From Pedobacter sp. HDW13 (GTDB taxonomy: Bacteria; Bacteroidota; Bacteroidia; Sphingobacteriales; Sphingobacteriaceae), in contig NZ_CP049868.1 in assembly GCF_011303555.1 (NCBI RefSeq), positions 1,736,001 to 1,800,000 of the forward strand: a DNA stretch of 64,000 nt, in the 5' to 3' direction. Each line of letters starts with the position of its first letter. Within the stretch, counting starts at the first letter, position 1. The translations under genes and the position numbers were made by a program. Positions 26,753-35,964 of the stretch are shown piece after piece. Below the pieces are notes generated by a model, which was not told where the DNA came from, did no database searches, and saw only the letters and a list, made by a program, of their open reading frames with translations.

Positions 26753-27376
26753 ATGAAAAGCATATTCTTTATCGATTTAGATAATACCATTTATTTTACC
26801 AAACCGAACGAAGAACAGTTAATGGGCGAATTGTACTATTTTTTAGAACAGCAGGATCTGGGAATTAGTAATGAAGCCTTTGCGTTGGCTAAACAGGAAA
26901 TGCTGCGCATACCTTTTCAAAAAGTAGCTAAAAAATATGGTTTCAGAGAAGAAGCAATGCCCAATGTACTGGCATATTTGCGGAACAGGGAAGTAACTCA
27001 ACCCTTAAAACCCAGCAATGAATATCCTTACATCAAAAATTTAAACGGCAGAAAATTTATTGTAACTGCAGGTTTTACGAAGCAACAAAACTCAAAAGTA
27101 AAAATGTTGGGTATTGCTGCCGACTTTGAAACTGTATATGTTGTTGATGTATCGGTAAGCAATAAAAAAGAGGCTTTTGAAAAATTGATTGATCAGCATC
27201 AACTAAATAAAGAAGATATTTTAATTATTGGCGATGATGCCGAATCGGAAATTAAATTTGGTTTGGAGCTGGGGATCGATACTTTTCTGCTCGACCCTGA
27301 AAATCTGCATTCCGACGCAACAAGTACTTTCAGGGGTGTTGATTTGAGTAAGTTGCCGGCTGCAGCAGGGCAATAA
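26753..27376 (+). CDS. HAD family hydrolase (pyrimidine 5'-nucleotidase-like)
   Basis: This 207-residue HAD-fold phosphatase has motif I FFIDLDNTIY at residues 5-14 with nucleophile D8 and acid/base D10. Motif II is IVTAGFT near 103, and motif IV is IIGDDAESEIKFGLELG near 161-177. The DLDNT form with a helical cap resembles the SDT1/YjjG-type nucleotidases. The substrate is unproven. It is divergent from YtxH with 90 bp between the starts. Confidence 0.82.
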   Translation: MKSIFFIDLDNTIYFTKPNEEQLMGELYYFLEQQDLGISNEAFALAKQEMLRIPFQKVAKKYGFREEAMPNVLAYLRNREVTQPLKPSNEYPYIKNLNGRKFIVTAGFTKQQNSKVKMLGIAADFETVYVVDVSVSNKKEAFEKLIDQHQLNKEDILIIGDDAESEIKFGLELGIDTFLLDPENLHSDATSTFRGVDLSKLPAAAGQ

Positions 27377-27615
27377 CACGATGACTTATTACAAAAAGCC
27401 TAACAATATTCTAATCTTTAACATTAACCAAAACCGTTACTCTTCTTGATGTTTTCTATACAATATGCTGAAGGGTTTAGATATTTAATCAGCCTAAAAA
27501 AAGTTTACAACTAAATTTAGCACTACAGCATGGTAGATTATTAGCATCTTAGCTCAAATTTATTTTTTGCACTTAATTAAAAATACTTAGTTTTATCTCA
27601 CAGCGAAACTAAAAA

Positions 27616-28200
27616 ATGGCGATTAAACCTCTTCCGAATGAAAAAGATTTGCTTTTGGAAATAGCAAAAGGCGATGGAATTGCATTTGCCGAATTGTTTC
27701 GTGCATACCATGGTCCTTTAATCAAATATATTTACACCTTGCTTGAATCGGTGGAGATCTGTGAAGAGATTGTACAAGATGTATTTTTGAAAGTATGGGA
27801 AAACAGAGCAACATTACCTAAACTGGACAGGTTTACCTCTTATCTTTTTATTTTAACACGGAATTATGCCATAAGTGCCATCCGTCAAATGGTTAAAGAT
27901 AAAAAACATAGCCAGTTGTATGCAGAAGAAGTATTAAACCTTAATGAAGGTGAAGAAACTTTTAATGTAGACCAGGAATACCAGAATATTCTCATCAAAG
28001 CAATTGCAGAATTACCTCCATCTCAACAAAGAGTGCTGCAGCTTCGCCAGCAGGGGTTAAAGAGCCGGGAAATTGCAGGAGAAATGGGGATATCTATTGA
28101 ATCTGTTAAAAAATACCAGCAATGGGCAACCAAATCGGTATCAAAGTTTCTAAAATTACATACTGCCATAACTATTTCTGTTATTCTAAGCATGAATTAA
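27616..28200 (+). CDS. ECF-type RNA polymerase sigma factor (SusC/FecR-linked)
   Basis: This 194-residue sigma-70 family protein has region 2 in FAELFRAYHGPLIKYIYTLLE to TSYLFILTRNYAISAIR (about 24-90). Region 4 is in LPPSQQRVLQLRQQGLKSREIAGEMGISIESVKKY (about 137-171). The order sigma, FecR, SusC-STN, SusD is the Bacteroidota version of Fec-type trans-envelope signalling. It should drive transcription of the following operon when the transporter binds its ligand. The C-terminus ends in a hydrophobic stretch typical of this subfamily. Confidence 0.93.
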   Translation: MAIKPLPNEKDLLLEIAKGDGIAFAELFRAYHGPLIKYIYTLLESVEICEEIVQDVFLKVWENRATLPKLDRFTSYLFILTRNYAISAIRQMVKDKKHSQLYAEEVLNLNEGEETFNVDQEYQNILIKAIAELPPSQQRVLQLRQQGLKSREIAGEMGISIESVKKYQQWATKSVSKFLKLHTAITISVILSMN

Positions 28201-28296
28201 GCCCCTTTTTTCAAGCTTATTTTTTTTTACTTTTTTATATCCCGTTTTTTGTTTTTCTGCGTCTTTAGTAAAGATTCTCCGAAATCCTAACCAAAT

Positions 28297-29469
28297 ATGA
28301 CTGAAAACCAAAGATTGAATTTTTTATTCGATCGGCAATTGCATCACTTAAATTCTGCCGGGGAAAAGGAAGAATTTCTATTGCTGATGGCCGATCCGAA
28401 TAATGAAGAGCAGGTTAAACAATTACTTAACAGCTATTGGGAAGAGTTTGATGAAAATGAATTTAGTCCTGCTGTTTTCCTGTTTGGCGATGGGGAAGAA
28501 ATCCTCACTAAAATACAAAGTAAAAATATTCATTCCTTACCACAATCTCCGCGAAGGCCGAAACTTTGGATAGGAATTGCTGCTGCACTGGCTATCATTA
28601 TATTCGGCGCCAGCCTGTTTTATTTAAAGCAAAATACCGGTTTAGCCAGACTAGCCGATACAGACACACATATTATACCTGGTACAACAGGAGCAACACT
28701 TAAACTGGCAAATGGCAAAACAATCAAATTATCTGACGCAGTAAATGGTGAGCTTGCAAATGAAGCTGGCGTAACCATTACCAAAACTGCAAACGGCCAG
28801 TTAGTTTATGAAGTAAAAGGGACTACACGTCCGGACCAAATCAACACACTCTCTACCAATAACGGGGAAACCTATCAGGTTCGATTGCCTGATGGTTCCC
28901 TGGTTTGGTTAAACTCTGCATCCAGTCTTTCTTATAGCACCGCCTTGATCCATTCCGGGAAACGATCTGTTAACCTGAGTGGAGAAGCATATTTCGAAAT
29001 CTCGAAAGATAAAAAGCATCCTTTTGTTGTTAAAACCGGCAATCAGGAAGTGGAGGTGCTGGGTACACATTTTAATGTAAACGCTTACGACGATGAATTA
29101 ACTGCAAAAACGACATTGCTGGAGGGAAGTGTTAAAATTAAAAACAAGGTGAATCAAAAAGTTATTACCCCTGGCGAACAGGCAACAGTAAGTGGCGAAG
29201 ATATTTCGGTTAATAAAGTAAACACAGAATATGCCATAGCCTGGAAAAATGGAGTTTTCCGTTTCACTGATAAAACACTGGAAGCCGGAATGCGTGAAAT
29301 TGCCAGATGGTACAATGTTCAGGTTACCTATAAGCGACCCGAATTGAAAAATGAACTATTGGGCGGCCGGATTTCCAAGTATGCCAACATTAATCAGGTA
29401 TTAAAAAAAATGGAACTAGCCAATGCCTTTAGGTTTACGGTAAAAGGGCGGGAAATCATTGTTGAATAA
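28297..29469 (+). CDS. FecR family anti-sigma factor
   Basis: This 390-residue protein has a cytoplasmic N-terminal sigma-binding part (1-89) and one transmembrane segment (about 90-110). The periplasmic FecR domain has VRLPDGSLVWLNSASSL near 190-206, LSGEAYFEISKDKKHPFVV near 227-245 and VLGTHFNVNAY near 252-262. A C-terminal DUF4974-type region (KNGVFRFTDKTLEAGMREIARWYNV) follows. It relays the signal from the STN domain of the downstream SusC to the sigma factor encoded 96 bp upstream. Confidence 0.94.
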   Translation: MTENQRLNFLFDRQLHHLNSAGEKEEFLLLMADPNNEEQVKQLLNSYWEEFDENEFSPAVFLFGDGEEILTKIQSKNIHSLPQSPRRPKLWIGIAAALAIIIFGASLFYLKQNTGLARLADTDTHIIPGTTGATLKLANGKTIKLSDAVNGELANEAGVTITKTANGQLVYEVKGTTRPDQINTLSTNNGETYQVRLPDGSLVWLNSASSLSYSTALIHSGKRSVNLSGEAYFEISKDKKHPFVVKTGNQEVEVLGTHFNVNAYDDELTAKTTLLEGSVKIKNKVNQKVITPGEQATVSGEDISVNKVNTEYAIAWKNGVFRFTDKTLEAGMREIARWYNVQVTYKRPELKNELLGGRISKYANINQVLKKMELANAFRFTVKGREIIVE

Positions 29470-29667
29470 CAAGAACCAATTAAATAATATATCAACTAAT
29501 CAATTAAAAAAAACAAACATGAAGAAAGCAAATTACCATTAACAGAAAGCTCCTTTCAGGTACGGTTAAAATAAAAGCTGGAAGTGCGACCAACACCTCC
29601 AGCAAATGACTTGCCTGAGTAAAACTAGCTTGCAAACTATTTTTTTGACCTAAAACAAGACAACCAA
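29470..29667 (+). promoter_or_regulatory. Leader region of the sigma-linked SusC gene with hairpin and mini-ORF
   Basis: This 198-bp gap holds a hairpin GCTGGAAGTG (29577-29586) / CACCTCCAGC (29594-29603), 9 of 10 pairs. It also holds a seven-codon reading frame, ATG at 29519 (MKKANYH, then stop). Either could attenuate transcription into SusC. I see no clear -33/-7 promoter, so both are only suggestions. Confidence 0.35.
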
Positions 29668-32600
29668 ATGTATAAATTTTACCTAAGAATATTAGGCCCC
29701 TATTCCTGTGTACCTAAAATCCTGCGAATTATGAAATTAACGACGTTATTACTCATTGTAACGATCATGCAGGTCAGTGCTGTCAGCTATGCACAAAGAC
29801 TAACATTTAAACAACGAAACGTAAGTATCGTCCGGGTATTTGAAGAGATTGAGAAACAGACGGGTTACGACGTTTTTTACCTTCCGAAAGTATTAAAAAC
29901 GAATCGAACCATCGATGCTGATTTTAACAATACTTCATTAGACCAGGTAATGAAGGTTTGCCTGATGAACCAATCGCTTATATTTACGATTGACGAGCGG
30001 ACAATCGTGATTACCAAAAAAGACCAGCCAGTTCCAGATCAAAGGCCGGCAATGCCAAAGCCCGTTATTGAACAAGCAAAGTATAAGGTTAGCGGAACGG
30101 TTAAGGATGAATTAGGCTTGCCCATTTCAAGCGTTACTGTACGCATACTACATACTAAAAATGGTGTTTTAACAGATTTGAACGGGAAATATGCCATAGA
30201 TGTTGAAGCTACTGACTCGCTAGAATTTATCTATGTTGGATATAAACGGGTTGAGGTACCTGTTCGAAACAAAGTGGATATCGATATTACTTTGGAGCCA
30301 GAATCGGGAAGTCTGAACGAAGTTGCCGTTGTGGGCTTTGGACGACAAAAAAAGATAAGTGTAGTGGGAGCCCAAGCTACCATAAAGCCCGAAGAGCTCA
30401 AAATCCCGGTAAGGGATTTAACCTCGGCACTGGCAGGACGCCTTGCCGGTGTAATATCTACGCAACGCGGTGGAGCTCCAGGCGCAGACGGAGCCAATAT
30501 TTTTATTCGTGGTATTGCAACTTTTGCCAGCAGCCCTCAATCCCCACTACTTGTGGTAGATGGTGTTCCCGACAGGCCTATTAATAACATTGACCCTGAA
30601 GATATAGAAAGTTTCACCATATTAAAAGATGCAACAGCTACCGCTGTATATGGTACAAGAGGTGCCAACGGCGTAATCCTCATTAATACCAAAAAAGGTA
30701 AGCTAGGAAAACCGAACATCAATTTCGAGTTAAACAGTTCGCGCTCAAAGTTTACAGAGCTTCCGAATTTTATAGATGCGCCTACCTTTATGACCTTGTA
30801 TAATGAGAGTTTATCCACCAGGGGAAGAACGCCACAATATGATCCGGCTGTTATAGCTAAACATGCCAGCGGAGAAGATCCTGATTTATACCCTAACGTG
30901 AATTGGTATGATTACCTGTTTAATGATTTTTCGAGTGCCAGCAGGGCCAATCTGAATGTAAGCGGGGGCATAGATGCTGCCCGATATTATGTATCAGCTG
31001 GTTACTACACCGAAAAAGGGATGTTTAAACAAGCTGAAGCACAATCTTTTAATTCGACACTGAAGCTGGATAGATTTAATTTTAACAGTAATGTAAGTGT
31101 TAAAGTAACCAAAAGTACCAATCTGGAACTTGGCATTAACGGATTTATCACCAATTACAACACGCCATCAGCTGGTGTAAATGCCATTTTTGATTACGCC
31201 ACTCAACAAGCTCCCCATGTTGTACCCCCTATTTATTCAAACGGCCAGTGGCCTAAATATCCTGGTGTTCCATTCAACCCCTACTACTACCTTGTGGCAA
31301 ACGGCTATTCAAACACCTATTCAAATACTGTTAGGAGTAACATTAAAGTAACCCAGGAACTAGATTTTCTAACAAAAGGATTGTCTTTTTCAACCATGTT
31401 TGCCTTCGATGCTGTTAACGGAAGCAGCTTAACCAGGTCAAGAACCTTACAATCTTACCTGGCCACTGGCCGCGATGCTAACGGCAAGCTAATCACCAGA
31501 ATTGCAGAAACAGGTTCTGATGTATTGGGTTTTTCGGCCGATCGCAACAGTAACAGAAGATTTTATACCGAAACTTCCCTTAACTATTCAAGAAAATATG
31601 GCAATCATGATGTTTCCGGCTTATTTCTTTTCAATCAATCAGACTATGTAAATGGAAATGCAACCGATCTGATCAATTCTATACCATTCAGGCAGCGCTC
31701 GCTGGTAGGAAGGGCTAATTATGGTTATAAAGATAAATATTTTGTTGAAGCCAACTTTGGTTATTCAGGATCTGAAAACTTTGTTCCAAGCAAACGTTTT
31801 GGTTTCTTCCCCTCAGTTGGTGCTGGCTGGGTAGCTTCAAATGAGAAGTTTTTTGAACCCGTTAAAGACATTGTATCTTACCTGAAATTCCGCTATACCT
31901 ATGGTTTAACAGGCAATAGTAATACCGGTTCCCGCTTCTTGTTCTTATCTACTTTAGGCGATGCATTTTCGTATACTTTCGGTATTCCGGGGCAGACAGG
32001 GCTTATACCGGCTATCAGGAAAACCGGATTGGTAGCGAAGTGCAATGGGAAACCGGTTTCAGACACAACCTCGGTGTTGAAATCAATTTCTTAAAAGATG
32101 ATCTTCAACTGATTGTGGAGTTGTTTAAAGAAAAGAGAAACGACATCTTACTTCAAAATTATACTATTCCTTACATTTCCGGCTTCACAAACACCAATAT
32201 CCCTTATGTAAATGTGGGTAAAACAGCGAACCGTGGTATCGATCTGACTTTAAGCTACAACAAGAGCTTCAGAGATGGCTTTGTAACTTTCAGGGGAACC
32301 TTCAACATGAATGAGAACAAAAACATTTTTGACGGTTTACCTCCATGGCAATACTCGTGGCTTAACCGTACCGGACACGCCATTGGTCAGCGTTTTGGTT
32401 ATGTAGCCATGGGATTATTTAAAGACCAGAATGAAATTGATAACGCACCTACACAAGCAGGCGATGTACGTCCAGGTGATATCCGCTATAAGGATTTGAA
32501 TGGAGATGGCATCATTTCCTCATTTGACCAGCAAGCCATAGGCTACGGTAGTACTCCAAGAATTTTATATGGTTTAAACGTAGGCGCGGGTTACAAAGGA

Positions 32601-33050
32601 TTTGACCTTGTACTTTTCTTCCAGGGTGCAGGCCAGGTTGATTTCAGTTATAATGGTGGTACAGGCACAACGCCTTTCTCTCAGGGAGCTACTTTCGGAA
32701 ACATGTACACCAAGGTAACTGATCGCTGGACCGTAGAAAACCCTAATCCAAATGCATTCTACCCTCGCTTATCTACCAATCAGGATGTTACCACAAACTA
32801 TTATTCGAGTACCTGGTGGGTAAAACGTGCTGATTACATCCGGTTGAAAAGCGCAGAAGTGGGTTACACCTTTGGAATAAAAGCATTGAGCAAAGTTGCT
32901 ATTAAAAAGTTGAGAATTTATGCCAATGGTACCAATCTGGTAACTTTTTCAAAATGGAAGTTTTGGGACCCGGAACTAGGAGATGGCCGTGGCGCATCTT
33001 ATCCAAATACTACAACTTTCAACTTAGGTTTACGTGCTAATTTTAACTAA
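29668..33050 (+). pseudogene. SusC/RagA outer-membrane protein with N-terminal STN domain, frame broken by an apparent 1-nt loss
   Basis: Residues about 47-115 form an STN (secretin/TonB short N-terminal) signalling domain. A carboxypeptidase-regulatory-like domain (about 135-215) follows, then the plug (VDGVPDRPINN, TILKDATATAVYGTRGANGVILINTKKG) and the barrel. The first frame stops at 32094 and the rest of the barrel continues from about 31990 in another frame, reading GADRAYTGYQENRIG and then VQWETGFRHN, to LRANFN at 33050. One added base in the G4 run at 31989-31992 rejoins them into a protein of about 1127 residues. It partners SusD 2 bp downstream and signals through FecR upstream. Confidence 0.88.
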
Positions 33051-33052
33051 TT

Positions 33053-34894
33053 ATGAAAAACACATTCGCAAAAAAATTAATTCTGGCCCTACTGATACCT
33101 TTTCTTTTCCTACCTACAAGCTGTAAAAAAGGATATTTTGATACCGTACCAGATAATATCAATACCATAGATAAAGTATTTTCGAACAGAGCCAATACCG
33201 AACGCTGGTTCTTTGGCCTTTATGCAGGTATAGAAGATATATGGGATCAACCTTACGGCTTTCAGTATGCAGGGATCAGCGATGAACTGGAATATGCCAA
33301 CTGGGGCACAGGTAATGCCCTAACCATCAATTCGGGAGCAGTTACCAGCGATAATTCGCCAACACGCTTCGAAACATACTACCAGTTGATCCGGAACATT
33401 AACATTTTCCTGGAAAGAGTGGATGAGTGTAAAGAGCTTTTAGAGCAGCAAAACGGCGAATCCATTGTAAAGGAATATAAAGGAGAAGCACGTTTTTTAA
33501 GGGCTTATTATCATTGGTTATTGATGAAAGAAGTAGGCCCTGCAGCCATTGCCCCTTTAGTTTCGGGCTTACCAAATGATAACTTTCAAATTCCAAGAAG
33601 TTCATGGGACGAATGCGTAAAGTTTGTGCTGAATGAAATGCGTGCATCTGAAGCCAACCTTACCAGTTTGCACCTTACTGGTTCCAACACCGTCGATGAT
33701 TATCAGGTAGGCCGAATTACCGTACCTATAGCAGCTGCAATTGAAGCGCAGGTTTTACTATCACATGCCAGCCCATTATTTAACGGAAATTCAGAATTTG
33801 CAGACTGGAAGAACTTTGATGGAAAGCAATTATTTAATCAAACTTACGATCCTACCCGTTGGCAGGCCGCTGCTGAAGCGATGAAACGAGCTATTGATCT
33901 GAACATAGCCCAGGGTCGTAAACTTTTTATAAAACAAAATGCCAACTTATTTCTTCAGGGATTTAATTCAACCAGAGATATGTTTTGGGATGGTTGGAAA
34001 GAAGAGGGCGTATGGCTAAGAAGGGCCAATAATGTGCATTCTGGGTGGTCTCAGCACTGTGCACCAAAAAATTCTCTGTCTGGCAATGGCTGGAATGGTA
34101 TTGGTGTATTACAGGAGCTTGTTGATGATTTCAGGATGGTAGATGGCCGTACAATTAAAGAAACACCAACATATAGCGAAACAACGTTCACAAACACTTC
34201 AACGCCATATTATTCTACCGGTACAAATAATATGTATGTTGGAAGAGAGCCTCGATTTTATGTCGATGTAACCTTTAGCGGATCGGTAATACCAGTTGTA
34301 CCTGCTGCCGGACAAACTTATGTCACCTATTTTTCTACGGCATCATCGGGCAAAAAAGCAAATGCCAGAGATTATCCAAAAACAGGATATACAGCCAGAA
34401 AAAACATCCATCCCAATACCAATTTAAGTACGGGCAGTAATCCGGCCCGCCCGGCTATGCTGATTAGGATGGCCGAATTATATTTAAGTTATGCCGAGGC
34501 TTTAAACGAATCGCAGCCAGGCCATGCAGATATATTAAAATACCTGAATGATGTGCGTACACGGGGAGGCATACCACAAATCCCGGCAGACCTCGGGCAA
34601 ATAGAAATGCGTAAACAAATCCGCCTGGAAAGAAGAATTGAGCTGTGTTACGAATCTGGACTCAGGTTCTGGGATGTACGCAGATGGAAAATCCCAAATG
34701 AACCAGGTTCGAAACAAGGTGGCGATTTTTATGGCATGAACATGGATGCAGGCACTTCTTTGTCTGACCCGACTTTTTACAAGCGGGTAGTTGCAACCTC
34801 CAGAGTACAATGGCAACGTAAATTTTATTTCCTTCCCTATCGCCAGAATGAAATGGATAGGAATAAACAAATTGTTCAACTTCCAGGATATTAA
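33053..34894 (+). CDS. RagB/SusD family lipoprotein (sigma-regulated locus)
   Basis: This 613-residue SusD homologue has a lipobox (LPTSCKKGY, Cys about residue 24), an N-terminal KEYKGEARFLRAYYHWLLMKEVGP segment typical of SusD TPR helices, and the C-terminal IRLERRIELCYESGLRFWDVRRWK motif. It starts 2 bp after SusC. With 613 residues it is on the long side for SusD. It captures the ligand at the cell surface for the SusC barrel. Confidence 0.93.
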   Translation: MKNTFAKKLILALLIPFLFLPTSCKKGYFDTVPDNINTIDKVFSNRANTERWFFGLYAGIEDIWDQPYGFQYAGISDELEYANWGTGNALTINSGAVTSDNSPTRFETYYQLIRNINIFLERVDECKELLEQQNGESIVKEYKGEARFLRAYYHWLLMKEVGPAAIAPLVSGLPNDNFQIPRSSWDECVKFVLNEMRASEANLTSLHLTGSNTVDDYQVGRITVPIAAAIEAQVLLSHASPLFNGNSEFADWKNFDGKQLFNQTYDPTRWQAAAEAMKRAIDLNIAQGRKLFIKQNANLFLQGFNSTRDMFWDGWKEEGVWLRRANNVHSGWSQHCAPKNSLSGNGWNGIGVLQELVDDFRMVDGRTIKETPTYSETTFTNTSTPYYSTGTNNMYVGREPRFYVDVTFSGSVIPVVPAAGQTYVTYFSTASSGKKANARDYPKTGYTARKNIHPNTNLSTGSNPARPAMLIRMAELYLSYAEALNESQPGHADILKYLNDVRTRGGIPQIPADLGQIEMRKQIRLERRIELCYESGLRFWDVRRWKIPNEPGSKQGGDFYGMNMDAGTSLSDPTFYKRVVATSRVQWQRKFYFLPYRQNEMDRNKQIVQLPGY

Positions 34895-34911
34895 TTTAAA
34901 CCGATGTTATA

Positions 34912-35868
34912 ATGAAATTATATAAAATATTATGCTGTATCATAGCGGCTTTCACCGTTACTAGCGCTTGTAAAAAAGAAGAGGCATACCTTGAAAAATC
35001 AGACACCAAAGAAAATGCATTGGTGTATGTTTCCAGGCAGGCCAGTGCACAGAAAATTACAGTTTATCCGGCAAAAGACACCGTTGTGTCTTTTGATTTT
35101 GGTGCATCATTTGCCGCTGTAGGCTTGCCTTCAAGTAATATTGCGGTGAAATTTAAGGTAGACGACAAAGCTTTTGATAGCGTAAATGTTGTGCGCACCA
35201 GCCAAAACCTTACGCCCTATTTAAAACTCCCCGAAAATGCCTATAGCATTAGCGGGCTGGATGTAACCATATCAGGCGGGGCCATTACTTCTAATCTGGT
35301 TTCCTTAAAATACAACTCTAAAAACCTGGATCCCAACAAACTGTACATGCTACCAGTTAGTATTATTGATGCTTCAGGATATAAAATTAATCCTTTATTA
35401 AAAACTATGTTTATTACTACGGTGAAGTACAAAGCGCCAGAGATTCTTGCAGATAGAACAGGGTGGGCTATTACCGCATCAACAACGGAGGTAGGCGATG
35501 GATCGCTTGCCAGTGTCCTTGATGGTGACCTGACAACTTTCTGGCATTCGCAATACTCCGCTCCAGCGTCCTCTTATCCACATTGGATCCAGGTTGATAT
35601 GCGTACTTTAACCAATGTAACCAGCATCTCTATGGCACCCAGAAATAACAATAACACCGGATTTACCAAATTTAACTTAAAAGGAAGTGTTGATGGAACT
35701 GTATGGACAGATTTGTTAACAGCTAAAATAATGGATCCTAACTTAAAATCTTTGCAGAACTACGAACTTGACGCGCCTACAAAAGTGAGGTTCTTGAAAT
35801 TAGAAATGACAGAAGGGCCTCAGGCATATACGCATTTAGCCGAATTTCAGGTTTTCAAAGTAAAATAA
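34912..35868 (+). CDS. DUF1735 and F5/8-type C (discoidin) domain lipoprotein
   Basis: This 318-residue lipoprotein (lipobox VTSACKKEE, Cys about residue 20) has a DUF1735-type beta domain at about 25-165 and a discoidin-like domain at about 175-318. The latter shows the typical LDGDLTTFWHSQYS and YPHWIQVDMRT and the terminal HLAEFQVFKVK. Such surface glycan-binding proteins follow SusCD pairs and help dock a carbohydrate or glycoprotein. No glycosidase accompanies it, so the ligand is open. It is the last gene of the sigma-FecR operon. Confidence 0.87.
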   Translation: MKLYKILCCIIAAFTVTSACKKEEAYLEKSDTKENALVYVSRQASAQKITVYPAKDTVVSFDFGASFAAVGLPSSNIAVKFKVDDKAFDSVNVVRTSQNLTPYLKLPENAYSISGLDVTISGGAITSNLVSLKYNSKNLDPNKLYMLPVSIIDASGYKINPLLKTMFITTVKYKAPEILADRTGWAITASTTEVGDGSLASVLDGDLTTFWHSQYSAPASSYPHWIQVDMRTLTNVTSISMAPRNNNNTGFTKFNLKGSVDGTVWTDLLTAKIMDPNLKSLQNYELDAPTKVRFLKLEMTEGPQAYTHLAEFQVFKVK

Positions 35869-35930
35869 CACCAATAAATGTTCTTGTTAACTTCTTGAAC
35901 CACAAAAGGAGTGAAAATAAGCATGACATA

Positions 35931-35960
35931 AAAAAAGTCCCGGTTTGCACCGGGACTTTT
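35931..35960. terminator. Bidirectional terminator between convergent genes
   Basis: AAAAGTCCCGGT (35933-35944), TTGC loop, ACCGGGACTTTT (35949-35960): a perfect 12-bp stem with A-rich and T-rich flanks, between the DUF1735 gene and the convergent repeat protein. Confidence 0.85.
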
Positions 35961-35964
35961 CCAT

